Notes: a model not told the origin generated them from the letters alone. Shown: positions 27,559 through 40,864, counted from the first letter of the stretch. The stretch is 64,000 nucleotides of DNA from Ficedula albicollis (GCF_000247815.1 NC_021671.1:23770937-23834936), one strand, 5' to 3'. Program-made: numbers and translations.

Positions 27559-28699
27559 CATTGTTGTCACATATGTGTTCTACCATCAATGTCTATTTCC
27601 AACCTGTAAGGGCACAAAAATAAAAAAAGGAGTCTTTCAGTTTAAAGCCCTACACACAAAGCAGTATTTCAGAGCTTCATAAAATCACTAATGCATTTGT
27701 GAATTGCGAAAACTTCTGCTTTGGAGCAACTCAGATGCCTTGTCGACTGCAGCCTTTTTAGTCTGAATGGCAGCCCCAGTTGCAAACTAACAACACTTTT
27801 TAAACAGGGATGCACTCATGTATAATGAACTTTTTTTCTTAGTTTTTTCATGTTTACTGGTTGTAGAGGCCAATATTAATATGCATAAATAGGTGATCAC
27901 CTGACTTTACTTTGATAGAATGAACCTGTACATAAGGTCAAGATTCATAGCTAAGACAGTGGAATAGGTTGTAAAAAATGTGCCATTGGAAAGAACTCAA
28001 TACAGATACAGTTTTGTTCCTTAGTGTGTTGAAAGAATATATCAAATATGTATTTTATTGTCAATAAATATAATTACGTATTTATTTATTTTGTATTTCA
28101 TCTTTATTTCATTAAGGTCAAAGCCCGAATTTTGTAGAAAAATTTGTATTTACAGTTACCACTCCAGTCTGTTGGGAATGGCTTCCCATCTGTGAGATGT
28201 TCAGTGTTTGAAATGTGTCAATACAGTTCTGGCTGTGCATGAAATCAATGTCCGTCTTTTGCTTTCTCCTAGCTTGTTTTAGCAAGGTGTTGATTAAACT
28301 ACGATGGGAACTGCTGTTGCAATTAACATTAAATGAGATTTGCTAATTGGCTTCTTTTGAAGCAAACTAAGGTTTTTCTTGTGGTACCCTCTGTGCTTCT
28401 TGTGAATTGATCTATGGAGTAAGAGTATTGAAAATTGACTGTGGAGGTTGTGACATTTCAAAATTCAATCTAATTATGACAATTACAGCTGGTGTTAAAA
28501 TTTAAATAAATGAAAATTAAAAGATGTAAAAAATTTCACTTAAGCCAATGATTAGCCAAAACATAATTTGTATAGTATGTTTACTTTTTTAAAATTTAGA
28601 TTTATTAAAATTAGCATATGGCTTTAGAAAAACAGACAAACAAGGCAAAACAAAAAGCATAACAGTTCAATGTGGGCACACATCTGAAGCTTGTGTAGA
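27559..28699. other. AT-rich non-coding sequence
   Basis: No gene or known repeat was recognised. Confidence 0.5.
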
Positions 28700-29215
28700 T
28701 TTCTCTGGAGCTCTCAATGGCATCCCCTTCTTCTGTTGTGTCAACTGCACCACTCAGCTCCATATTATCTGAAAACTTACTGAGGTGGCACTTGACCTCT
28801 CTATGTCATAGAAAAAGGTATTCAAGTGCAGAGTCCCAAGACAAAGCCCTGAGGGACACCACTTTTTGCCAGTCTCCACCTGGACACAGAGTCACTGACC
28901 ACCACTCTCTAGCTGCATCCAGCCAGCCAATTCCTTCTTGAACAGCTCACCCACACTTCAAATCAATGTCTCTCCAATTTGGAGATAAGGATGCAACATG
29001 GGACAGTATTGAAGGCCTTAGAGAAATCGGGTTAGGTGACATCAGCCAGTCTTACCTTGGCAACTACAACAGTTAGTCCATCATGGAAGGCCACCAGATT
29101 GGTCAGAAACAACTTGCTGACTGCTTCAGAACACCTCCTTGTCTTTTATGTGTCTTAGCATATCTTTAGGAGGATCTGCTCCATGATCTTCCCAGGCAGA
29201 AGTGAGGCTTATCTC
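28700..29215 (-). mobile_element. CR1 retrotransposon fragment, ORF2 reverse-transcriptase region (reverse)
   Basis: Read on the minus strand this is the reverse-transcriptase part of CR1. Plus-strand landmarks include CTTCCCAGGCAGAAGTGAGG (antisense of the 'LTSVPGK' region), CTTAGCATATCTTTAGGAGG, GGTCAGAAACAACTTGCTGA, AAGGCCTTAGAGAAATCGGG (antisense of the 'FCKAFD' region), and TGAGGGACACCAC. Many small indels and stops break the frame, so no intact protein remains. It abuts a second CR1 piece in the opposite orientation that covers part of the same domain. Confidence 0.88.
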
Positions 29216-30005
29216 TCTCTAGTTCCCAGGGTGTTCTCAAGGAAGGAAGGAAGACTAAGGACAAGTTGGAGATAAACTTGGCAAGGGATGCAAAGAATAA
29301 CAAGGCCTTCTGTAAGTATGTCAGCCAGAAGAGGAAGGTCAAAGAAAATATACCCCACTGATATATTTGCCAGGCCATTCTCCATACTATTTGAAAGGTC
29401 AAGGCATTCAGGCAAAGTTCCCAATAACCAGATGGTTAACATTATGCTGTCTATAAAAGGGAAGAAAGGAGAACCCTGGGAACTAACAACCTGTCAGACT
29501 CACTTCTGTGCCTGGGAAGGAACAGAAATTCCTAGCAGCTGTGCTAACACACATGGAGCACAGGGAGGTGATTTGAGACAGCCAGCATGGCTTCACCTGT
29601 GCCAAGGTCCATCCCACCAACTTAATACCCTTCTAAAATGGAGTGCCTATTTCATGTAGATAAATTATAGGCTACAGATGCCATTTATCTGGACTTCTGT
29701 AAAGCCTTTGACACTGTTCCCACAATATGCTTCTCTCAAGATTGGAGGAAAAGGGATTTCATGGGTGGATTGTCTAGTGGCTTAGGAATTGGTTGGACAA
29801 TCACAACTAGGGGATAGTGGTCAATGCCTCATTGTCCCAATGGACATCATTGACAAGTGTTGTCCCTCAGGAATCCCATAGGACCGTATTATTTAATATC
29901 TTCATTAATGACATTGACGTCCCAATGGACATCATTGATAAGTGTTGTCCCTCAGGAATCCCATAGGACCAGTATTATTTAATATCTTCATTAATGACAT
30001 TGATA
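29216..30005 (+). mobile_element. CR1 retrotransposon fragment, ORF2 reverse-transcriptase region (forward)
   Basis: Landmarks in order are: a region encoding an 'LARDAKNNKAFCKYVSQKRK' stretch near 29277-29335, GGGAACTAACAACCTGTCAG near 29480, GACAGCCAGCATGGCTTCAC near 29577, a frame encoding LDFCKAFDTVP at about 29689-29721 (the CR1 reverse-transcriptase motif A region), and IFINDI at the end, just before where the FADD box would be. Frameshifts interrupt it, and the catalytic FADD box and C-terminus are missing. The 85-bp tandem duplication listed separately is in the last 170 bases. Confidence 0.9.
29836..30004 (+). repeat. 85-bp tandem duplication inside CR1
   Basis: Copies at 29836-29920 and 29921-30004 each start CCCAATGGACATCATTGA and differ at about three positions, including a one-base gap. 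The duplication arose after the CR1 had inserted and decayed, since consensus CR1 has a single copy of this segment. Confidence 0.92.
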
Positions 30006-33000
30006 TTCTAAGATTCTCTATTTGTGAAGATTCTTATCTAATATAGTGGAGTTTCATATTCAGATTGCATTTCCACATTTAGTCTTTTTCTTCTGTGTTT
30101 ATCTTAGCCACATTATTCATACATATTCCATTTGCAAAGCAACCGGTCAGTTGGGTTGGATTCATTGAGTCTCCAAAGAGCATGACGCTCAACAACAGAG
30201 AAAGTTTTTCTATACCATGAAGATGATAGGACAAGATACTCTTCAGGAGTCCCTTGTAACATCAACTATACTTGGAGTCATGGGAAGATAACTCAACTAG
30301 GTGTAAAGAATAAATATACCATCAACACTATATCAAAACCCAATAATAATAATAGCAAAACTCTAAGAATCTAAACATTGCTAGAGACTACACTTTGTAC
30401 TCCTTTATGCATTGCTAGAGGTTTCACATTTGAATTCCTTTATATTTGTCCAAGCATTTTTCAGATAAAATTACTTATGAAGGTATTGTCATCTCAGTTA
30501 ATAGAATCCACATTTTTTAAATTAAGTATCTGATTCCCCAGGTAAAATTTGACTGTAATGATGGGAAATAACTTTAGATTAAATAAACAGTCTTACAGTT
30601 GTAAACTGTGGAGTCTGGTTATTACACAAAGTATCTGAAAATATGTAAATATTTAATTACTTTTAAAGGGAAATAGTAGCTACAGGGCTATTGTCCTTTC
30701 AGAAATTTCAGCCTCATTTTTTACATATTTTTTGATGATTAATGCCTTAACTATTGGGAGATTTGGATACTTCAAATTTAATTATACTTAATTCCAGCAA
30801 TACTACTAGAAATAACTTTTAGGAAAATGTTCCTTTGGAAGGATTGCACAAAAAAAATTTCTTGATCTCAAAGTTTCTGAGTTGTTTCATATAATGGCTA
30901 ATTCTTAGTATTTTCTTAACAGGCAATCTAATATCAATAGAAAGAGGTAGAAATGATAACATGCCAGCTTGAAAGGTATCTAGTATTAGTAGTATAGTTA
31001 CTAGTATGCTCCAGTTATCAAATCCAATAGATTTTTTTCCTTACAATTCTCACATGGAAAAGCTGTCTCCACAATTTCTTCTCTCTCTTCTTTCACAGTC
31101 TGTGCATGTGATATCTTTGTTCATTATAAACAGGAAACTGATGTATAAGAATTATAAGGAGAATTCTATTCTTTCACAGTCTTTCTGTCTTACATGCGCT
31201 TGTGTTGTAATTTTCCCAGTCTTGATCCTTTACTTTGATTGCTGTGCTGCTTTTGAGATTCCCATCCTGTGATCTGTGTGCATTTTGTCTGTGCACCCAA
31301 TTCTATGCCTCCAACAACTCAGCGTGGAAGATCTCTGCACAGACTTTGTGAGGATTTCTATGAAATTGATAAATTTGTGAAAGCAGGATATTTTGGAACT
31401 GGTGATAACGTTACCAGAGATATATTGGCAAAGAAATAGGAGTGAGGAATAGCAGCGTTTTTACATAACAATCTGACAACCAAGGTTAAGGTTTCTACTA
31501 TGAGTAGTGTAAAATCATAACATGCAGCCACCATATTTTTGAAAGTGGGACTGTAATATGTAGGATTCAGTAATAATAGACTTTTTTTGTTCAATTATTT
31601 ATTAGGGACTTTAGTTTTTACTAATAAGATATGTCTTCTCTAAGTGTAAATAAAATGGAAAGTGGTCCTTTAAGATGTAGGAGACAATAGTTGGTGACAC
31701 GGATCCCACACAACATATTTCTGCTAAATATATTCAAAGGACTAATATGGAAAAAAAGGAATATGAAATACAGATAATTTGATCAGTTTTTATTTTTACT
31801 AAAGGAAGCAATAAGTAAATCACAGCCAATTTTCTTGACAAAAAATATTGGATAGTATAATTAAAGTTGCTTAACATAGGAGATTTGATAAACTAATAAA
31901 TTGAAATCTGTCTCAGATTGAGCCAAGATTCTCTCTTAAATATACAATTGAGATTGTGAAGATTTAGTTAGCATATATTGGTACATGCTCCTGATTTCTC
32001 TTTTAAAACTTAAGTTTTATATGAAAGCAAAAGAGCTCATAATTTTTACTTATACTTTTGTTATACCTTCTAACAAACCTAAAAAGAAGAAGAAAAGAAA
32101 GTCCAAACAGTATAGAAATTACTGTAGACAACAGAAAAAATCATTCCTTTCATTACAGAAGTGCCATCAATTAATGCTAAAAGAGAAGTCCACTATAATG
32201 TGTCAAATAAGGAATAGAGTCAAAAACTGTTAAAATTCAAACTAGATATTCTGTAATCAAAGTGTTCTACTTTTAAAGATTTTAAAATGTATAGAAAAGG
32301 TCAGGCAAAGAATAGCTTTTCATGAAATGAGGTAACTTGAAGTACCTTTGTCTATTCTATCAATGGTTCAGGGAAGTGACTTTTTAAAATTAGTTTTCAG
32401 ATAGAACGGTTCCTCTTATTGAATTTTTCAGGTAGAATAAATTAAACAAACTATCAGGAGAGATTTCTCAGCTTCCTAGTGATCCTGAGAGCTATGGTTC
32501 AGACAGCTGCTAATCCTGTATGGGGAGGTAATTTTGTTTGACATTTTACTGTGGTGTAAGGGGAAGGGCCTGGGGGGGGAAGTGTAATAGACCCTCATGT
32601 TCTGCCCTGGCCATAAACACCACCTGTTCCTTGGGCATGAGTGCCTTGCTCAACCTTCCCTCTCCACCTCACACCAAACGGCCCAGAGCAGCAACCTCAA
32701 CATCTCCTACCCCACCTCGAACAATGTGGCTGGATGGACTTTCTTCAAGATTGCTGCTTTTGTTAATACAGATGGAGCAAGAGACAGGCAATGCCCTTTC
32801 AGTGACCTGTGGAGTCCTTTGGTCTAATTTTTCTCCAATTCTCCAGGGAACACTTGTCAGACCACTAAGTAAGTTCAGATAAGGTAGTTTCCTATTCCTA
32901 TGTCATTGTTCTGGGAATAAACTGAGAGGACTAAGAAGAAAGAAAAGTAAATCTTATTACTCAAAATGGGGATAATTTGAATTATGTCTGATTATTTTTA

Positions 33001-36000
33001 TCCTTTAGCTTCCAACTGTCAAGCTAGTAAAATAAGGAAAAAGATAAAAAAAAAAAGAAAAGAGAAATATAGATTTATGTTACTGTGCAAAATACAGGGT
33101 AGGTGAAGAAGATAAATTGAAAGCTACATTTCATTTTTCCCAAATTTGATACTGTTATTTATTCTGTATCAGAGGTACAGATAATGAAAATACATAACTT
33201 TAAAATTAACAGCTGCCTTACCCTGTACAATTCAGATATTATTATCGTGTAGATATTTATCAAGGAAGTCAACTAATTCCTAAAGTTTTTCAAAAACATT
33301 TTATTCATGAAATATAGTCTGTATTCCTTCCATATAAGCTTCTTGATTTGCAAGTATACAGTATTTTTCTCATCCTCTGTGTTTTGTTACAGAAGTGGCT
33401 ACCAGGTGAGCAGGCTACCTATTCTAATTTAGTCAAATCAGAAGAGATTTGAAGTTTGAATAACAAAAGAATACAGAATAAAATTTCATTGATTAAGCTA
33501 GGAAGATGGTCCTAACAGCTGTATTACCGATTGAGAGAAATGGATGCTGCTGTTAGTGATTAGGAATCTAAGCAGTCTTCTAACTTCAGTGAAACTGTGT
33601 TTTTTTCTTTTATCCCTGATGAGATTTTTGCCTATTATGTTTAGGGAAATTATCCAGGGAGTTGTATGTTAGATATAAAAAAAGGATCCGTAACAATTAC
33701 AGGATGAAACAGGAACAGCAGTTTCTCAGCACAGAACAAATCAGCAGTCATTATTTTGAGCCATTTTAAATATATATAAGCAAATAACAATCATATTCTG
33801 TATAATTCCAGGAGCCAGATATTTTCCCAAATTTTCACTGTATAATAATCCTTTGCAAGTAGGCTGTATTATTAGAACAAAATGAATGAACATTGCAGTT
33901 TTATTTGAGCCTGAGATTTCTGAGTTCTGAAATGATGCTCTCTGTCATTAATTAAAAGAAGCGGTATTTTTGTTTTAAAATAAATAAACCCAAGAGTTCT
34001 TGTATTAACATGATAGATATCTGAGTTCTGTTTTAATCAGATAAATGACAATTACAAGTTGTTGATATTAGATAATTATTTCATACATTTTATAAAGATT
34101 AGGGTTTGTTTTTTTTTTAAAGCTGGGCTTTTGAAGTATGGAATGTAGTTGTTCCATCAAGCAAATAATGGCAATTGTTAACACGGGTGCTAATCACTGA
34201 CCCTTTAATCTTCTTTCCTTGAGATCATTGGACATCTGAGTCTGATTCCTTTAGTGAATCTTCAGTAACAGTGAATTATGATGATTTATGCAATGCTGTA
34301 GAGCAAGTGTAAGATCAAATATCCCAGCTGTGTATATATTAGAGAGACAGCCACACTATATTGCATCATTAATCTGCTTTGTTCAATATTCTGTGTCAGA
34401 CTAATCCCTCATATTGTCCCGGAAGTTAAGAAATGTGTGAGAATTCCACAGTGTGACAATTCTGTGCAATTTGCCCAAAAAGGGAAGGACTTTTCTGGGC
34501 TATCCTGTAGTCCAAGAGATTCAGGCTGAATCCTCTCTACAGGAGAGTAATAATGGTCTGCAATGCCAATGTTTTCTACACTTTTAAAAATGAATTTATT
34601 TTCTTTTTATATTCAATGAAGTATCAAAACAAGAATTTTCACAATGCTATTGAACCTTTTTAAAAGATGCTGCTGTCTTCCTGTTCACAACTGTGGTGCA
34701 ATGTTCTCTATAATTATATTTTTGTTGTTGCTGTTTCAGTGTTCTCTACAACTCTTTTTGCTGATTTTTTTACCAGTATGTTATTACTTTTATTTTTATG
34801 CATGGCTAACAACCACTGCTCACAGTGAAACTTGCTATTTCAGAATAGATTTCTTCTTTTTTTTTTATCTTTTCTCAAGTACACTCTTTGGTCTGTTTGT
34901 TTTGTTTTAATGAAGCTCAGAGGTCTTTTTAATCTGAGCAAGAAGTACAGAATCCATACTTTTGTAACATCTATACCCCTCAAGCATTCTCTCCAATGTC
35001 TTGAAAGCCATCTCTCTTTTCTGTCCCAGAAAAATAACAGCTTTCATTTGTAATCCAAAGAAAACAAGGGATGAAAAAATATTTCTTCAACGTTTTGAAT
35101 TTATTACTTTCGGGAACCCACTGAAACAACTCCTTTGAATGTCACCAAAGTGCCCTATGATCTACTGTATATCTAAAATACTGTTCAGCCTCTGCATTAG
35201 ACTACCAGAAGTCCCATTTGGCTGAGCCATTCTGCATAGTCTCATCCATTACACTATAGCTGCATTTGCAATAAATAAAGAATATTGTTTCAAAATGCTT
35301 AAAGACAACAAAAAACACGTCTATAGAGGGTCTCACAAGCCTGCACCAAAAACTACATTTTAAATACATGTTTGAAATCAGCTTAATCTTTTCAATATCA
35401 ATTTTTATTATCAATTTCAATAATAATTTCGTTCATTAGCTAGTGTTTATTAAGCATAGACAGAAAATTGTTGCCAAGTAATTGTAAAGTCATTGCTTCT
35501 TGAAGCTTTTTTATACTATATTGCAGTCTGTGAAAGCTCACTGTGCTTAGAGAAACCTGGCATTAGAAGAGCAAAAAAGAGAGCATCAAACACTAGAAAC
35601 TCTTTGAGAAAGACTGAGTAAGAGTATGATTTAGGTTTTCTTGCTGTTACGTAGGCTAAAGCATTTACATTACTCCATCATATTTTATCCACACAATTCA
35701 TGCATGTGTAAATAAAAAAATGGTTGTGGGAATAAATATGATTGAGCTTTACAAAATATCACATAGAATTTATAATATGAAAAAGAAATGAAAGAAATCT
35801 GTAATCTGGATGAAGAAGGGCACAGCTGGCAGGTATAACTGAGAAGCTGGATGAAATACCAGCTCCTGGGAGGCAGAATTGCACATTTAATGAAGGGCCT
35901 TAAATTTGCTGAAAAGCAATTAATGGAAGAATATTCAGTATAAATGCCTGCTAATTAGAAGCTAGAGATGTCATCAATGATTATTCTATGACTGAAAAAA

Positions 36001-37635
36001 GTAATTATGCAATATCATAATTTTTATGGTCCCATATTTTAAATGAAACAGAGGAGAAACTGAAATTAGACAGGAAAGTTGTGTACAGAACTTATGTTTT
36101 AAATACTTCCTTTTAGTGTGGAAGATTCATTGCTGGTTTACCATTTAAATTAAAATCAGCTGGGTCTGAAATATGTCTCTCTGTGACATTCCCAGACCAT
36201 ATCACTCACTTATTTTGAATGAGGATTTAGATCTTGGAATTATGATTACTATTTTGCAAAGTTCAGTTAGTTTCTACACTGAAACCTTGTTTAAATGGAT
36301 GCATGGGTGAGCTTGAGGTCCTAACTATGAACAAGAGCAAAAAGGAGGCTCTTAGCTTAGTCAAAAGTCAAACAATCTGTAAGAAACCTTATTACTCCCT
36401 CTTCTCTGATAAAGTGATTCTTCAGACAATTCAAAATTTCTATATATTTTCCTCCTGCTAAGTCAAAAATAACTGTATCAAAAGGCTTGTGTAAGTCTTC
36501 AAATTAAAAAAAAAAATCAAAACAGTGATAATATGCAGCTAGAGTGAAACTCTGATGACTGAGCATCTAAACAAGAGTCATAGAAAAATGAAAAATATCA
36601 AATCGTCTGTGTATGATGTAATGCTTTGTTTAATAGTCAGCCTACAGCCTGCACTAACCCAGAATCACATTAAAACACTGTCTTCCTGAAATGGTGAATT
36701 CAGCTGCTGGTGGTGTGGTAAAAGCAGCAGAGAAAATGTCTGGATGTTTTTGAGCTGCTTTCAGAGTAAGAAAATCCAAATGTAGTCCCTCTTTCATAAT
36801 CAGGTACATTAATAAAACTACCAGAGGGAATCAGACAGAAAAACTGAAAACAAGATGTATTTTCCAGGAAAGATGGAAAAAGCTGGTATTATTCTAAATA
36901 TCAGTTAAATTTATTCTACATATCAGTTAAAGGATTTGATTCCAGAAGGTATCTAGCTGTCTAATAATGAAAAGTAATTTATACCAAAGCCAAATGGGTT
37001 TTCTTCACCCATATGCAAAAATAAGTTTTGAAAATGTTTTACTTTCTTACTCAGAGAATAGTACAAATGTAGCTTTTTCTTTAAACTACTCTCAAACATC
37101 AATATTATTAATAGGTTCATGTTTAATATGTTAATACATACCTGCTTTCTGTGATTTTTTTTTTTTCTGTAGTAATGAGATTTGTTAACTCTTCTTTTAA
37201 GGATCGTCTGCTAATCTCTTAATAGATGCCAAGATATTTTATTTCCTTTTCTGAAATCCTAATGTAATTCAAAAGAGATGATGAATCTTTCAGGAAATAC
37301 TATTTCCTGACTTCATAACTTGTAATTTGAGCTTGTAACTCCCTAGTAATTGAGTTGCCTCCATAGTAAGAGAAAAAAACAACCAAGTAGGACTAATGAT
37401 GCTACTGCAAGTCAGGAGGCTTTAGGATTGATCCTGAGCCAGACACAATCCCACAACAACAGCATGGGGCTACTCCAATAGAATAAAATAGGTATTAGAA
37501 AACAAGTGAGTGAAAGGCAGCTTTATAGCTGACAAAAAATCAGAAATACTAAGTTGGAAATAAACAGAAGGAGCACAACCACCATGCCTTAGCTGACTGG
37601 CATCATGTGAAAATGTGCAATAGAGCGACAAGAGC
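30006..37635. other. Long AT-rich non-coding stretch with one GC-richer patch
   Basis: Over 7.6 kb I find no recognised gene, RNA or mobile element. A patch at about 32540-32880 is clearly GC-richer, with a run of 8 G near 32572, and has a 114-codon frame that matches nothing I know. It may be an old repeat. A 22-bp tandem duplication (TTATTCTA...TCAGTTAAA) lies at 36889-36931. Confidence 0.45.
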
Positions 37636-37840
37636 ACCTAGAATAGATGTTAGGAAGATATTCTTTACTGACAGGACAGGAAGGCACTGGAATAAGTTGT
37701 CCAGAGAAGCTCCATCCTTGGAAAGGTTCCAGGCCAGGTTGGATGTGGCCCTGAGCAACCCGATTGAGTGGTTGTTATACAGGCCCATGAGTGTCCCTGC
37801 ACAGACATTCTTTAAGGTCCCTTCCCATCAAATATGATTA
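37636..37840 (+). mobile_element. CR1 3' end fragment (forward)
   Basis: Landmarks in order are a TAGATGTTAGGAAGATATTC block, GGCACTGGAATAAGTTGTCC, CATCCTTGGAAAGGTTC, GGCCAGGTTGGATG, GGCCCTGAGCAACC and CTTTAAGGTCCCTTCCCATC. These are the end of CR1 ORF2 and the short 3' UTR. The element is truncated at its 5' side, as most CR1 copies are. It is followed by a GT-rich tail that is duplicated. Confidence 0.9.
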
Positions 37841-38142
37841 TGTGAAAAAGTTTGTTTCTGGTTTGGTTTGGTTTGGGTTGTTTTTATTTTGTTTTGTTGT
37901 TGTTGTTTTGGGTTTTGTGGTTTTTTTTGTTTGTTTGCTGGGGGTTTTTTTTGTTTGGTTTTTTTTTGAGGGTGGGAAGGAGGGAGAGAAATGTTAAAAT
38001 ATTTGTTAAAATATTTTTCTATTTCCCTTCCAATCAAATATGGCTCTATGAAGAAGTCAGCTTCTGTGGGGTTTTGGGGGGTTTGTGGTTTTTGTTGTTT
38101 TTTTTCATGGAGGGTGGGGAGGAGAGAGAACATTTTTAACAT
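37823..38142 (+). repeat. Diverged duplication of the CR1 3' tail with GT-rich tract
   Basis: CCCTTCCCATCAAATATGAT (37819 on) followed by a G/T-rich tract and GAGGGTGGGAAGGAGGGAGAG recurs as CCCTTCCAATCAAATATGGC (38025 on), a shorter G/T-rich tract and GGAGGGTGGGGAGGAGAGAG. The two ~120-200 bp copies differ mainly in tract length. Frames across them are low-complexity Phe/Gly/Leu or Lys/Gln/Pro and are not genes. Confidence 0.75.
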
Positions 38143-39369
38143 GTATGCCCACTTTAGGCAGGAGGCCGAACGGTGGGGGGAAAGTCATTTAAATGAGGCA
38201 CAGAAGTTTACGTCTTCTGCTGATTTCATTGCTACAAAAGAGAGATTTCAATGACAAAGTTAAAATAAGGACTAATCCAAACTCGTCCTGGTAATAATCG
38301 TGAGTAATCTGATATCAGTGTGGTACTAAAACTCACTACAACGTATAAATTATGTTGCACACAATATTACTTCAAAAGGATCAATTAAAGCAATTATACA
38401 ATCACTTCATTGTAAATTCCCTGCTGGTGAGTTGATAATGTAATGAATGTTTTCAATATTCCATTTATGCTGGGGGAATTAAAATGTTCGGAATATAAGG
38501 TTGATAATAATGTTATAATAAATCCACATAAAGATGCATATTAACACATCTGTTTACATACAATTTATTTTAACTATTTGCTCTAGCACTAATAATTGCT
38601 TCATCTAGCACAGCCTTGAGAATCTCTCTGAGATGGATATAGATGAGATTTTTCAATAAAATACATGCCTCTTAAGTGCCAGAAAAATATAATATAATTG
38701 ACCTTAGTTTTCAGTGCTACTTTCGAGCAACATTGAGTGATTATTAGCTGTTTGTAATCAGTTTAGCAAACCTGATATAATACCTATTTAATCTCAAAGA
38801 AATTGGTATGCAAAGTTATGCTTTGTTAAAGAATAAAACACATAGCTCCATTTCAAAACAAATTAAATTTGTATTTTAAAATCAGTCATTTTGGATACTG
38901 GTCTAATCAAAGAGTTATTTTCCTCTGACATAAAATAAAATGAACCCTCTAATTTTAGCAGGAAAAACCAGATTATTTCCCATTTTTTCTTATATCCTAA
39001 CATTGAAACAAAAAATAATTTTTAGCAATTATCTTAAAGAAAATAGACATAATGCAAAATTTTGTTAATTTCTTAAAATTTAAATGTGGGCACTCCAATT
39101 TGTTTATAAAGACTAATTTGGTTGGACTAGAAAAGTAGCTTGAAATCTGTCACCTAAAAATGGATTAACAAAATCTGTTAATACAGGGAGTATTCCAAAT
39201 CTTTCTGTCTACCCTCTTAGCTCCCCACAATGTTTTCTAACAAGTGTCTTAAGGCTTCTTATGGGTTGTGACTTTTTTTACACCTATGAGAAGAAATTCA
39301 AACAGAAAACAATATGAAGGCATAGTATCTGAAGAAGGTGAACAATTTTCTGTTATCATTGACATATTA
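38143..39369. other. AT-rich non-coding sequence
   Basis: No gene or repeat recognised. Confidence 0.5.
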
Positions 39370-40178
39370 GAGGGCTGGACAAAGTGCAGCTGTAAGATCC
39401 TTAATGTGTGCAAACCCTACAAGGCTTAACAAAGTCAGGTGCTGTATTCTGCAGAGGGGTGGAGCAACCTTGGATGTACAGACTGGGGAATGAGAGGCTG
39501 GAGAGCAGTGGCACAGAAAGGGACCTGGGGGTCCTGGTCAGTGGCAAGTTGAACATGAGCCAGCAGAGCCCTGGAGCCAGGAGAGCCAGCCCTGTCCTGG
39601 GGACATCAGGCACAGCATGGCCAGCTGGGCAAGGGAGGGGATTGTCCTGCTCTGCTCTGAGCTGGGGCAGCCTCACCTCCAGGGCTGGGGGCAGCTCTGG
39701 GTGACATAATATATAAAAAATAATAAACTATTAGACAGTGTCCAAAGGAGGGCTACTAAGAGCCTTGAGGGGAAGCCATGTGAGGAGCAGCTGAGGTCAC
39801 TTGGTCCATTCAGCCTGGAAAAGAGGAGACTGAGGGGAGACCTCACTGCAGTTACAGCTTCATGTGAGGGGAGGCACAGGAACAGGCACTGATCTCTGCT
39901 CTGTGGTGATCAGTGACAGGACATGAGTGAATGGTCTGAATTGTGTCAAGGAAAATTTAGGTTAGATATTAAGAAAAAGGTCTTTACCCATTTGGCTCAG
40001 CCAACTGGAACAGGCTCCTCAGAGAATGGACACAATACTAAGACACGCAGAGTTCAAGGAGTGTTTTTGGACAATGCTTTCAGGGACATGCTGTGATTTT
40101 CTGAGGTTGTCCTGTAAAGGGTCAGAAGTTGGACTTCAATGATACTTGTGTGTTCCTTCTAACTCAGGATATGCCACA
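39370..40178 (+). mobile_element. CR1 fragment, ORF2 C-terminus and 3' UTR (forward)
   Basis: The frame at about 39478-39560 encodes 'RLGNERLESSGTERDLGVLV' followed by KLNMSQQ, a signature of the C-terminal part of CR1 ORF2. Further along come AGCCTGGAAAAGAGGAGACT (39812), the GTGACAGGACATGAGTGA block (39913), a GATATTAAGAAAAAGGTC block, GGAACAGGCTCC and a 3' end TTCTAACTCAGGATATG. Frameshifts and a small AT-rich insertion near 39706-39725 break the frame. This copy is GC-richer and better preserved than the others, so it may be younger. Confidence 0.93.
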
Positions 40179-40864
40179 ACTCTGCTTCATATTTCAAAAA
40201 TACCCCAAACCCATTGCAGCAGAGAGCTGAAGGTTTACAAATATTTATCAAATAATTTTGAAATATTATTAAAATGTCTTATTTCTTTCAAAGTGATATA
40301 CTTTGATGCTGTAATAAAAGTTACCCCTTCCTTGATCTATCTTTGCAGGTACTCTCCTACTAATTCCACCATATGGGGGACATAAGGCTTCTGCCAATAG
40401 GACAAAGAAGAAGATAGGGCTATACTCTTTCTTGTTGTTTTCATTTTTGTTTCTACTAATGGAAACAGGATATGCATGACTTGAAATTGAAGCAGTGTAA
40501 CTTTCCATTTCTCTCCAGCCAACAGTTCTTATAAGCTGGCAGCTAAAATTCACAGGTATTATTCAGAGAAGTAGCAACAACTTTTTCATTCAAATTCTAT
40601 AAGATGTGTGGAGTGAAATAGCTTCACCTGAATAACCTAAATATGTTTGATCAGATGCAAATATTTTGTAAATAATAGTTTCAAAAGACATGTGTATATT
40701 TTAGTTTCATAGCTGCTGTCTGCAGTCTCCTTAGCCTCTTCTAATTTCCTCTAAGAAAGAAGAAATTTACCCAAGATTATAGTTTCTCCTAAAAAGAAGA
40801 AAGGAAGGAATAAACCTAGTTTTATTTGACTATATATAAGTGAAAACCAAAGTTCTGTGCCTGG
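40179..40864. other. AT-rich non-coding sequence
   Basis: Nothing recognised. Confidence 0.5.

Noticed and set aside
29166..29659. Frames of 77-123 codons on both strands
   Set aside because: They are frames or antisense shadows of two broken CR1 ORF2 fragments.
37791..38254. Overlapping frames of 68-104 codons on both strands
   Set aside because: They translate the duplicated GT-rich CR1 tail and are low-complexity on both strands.
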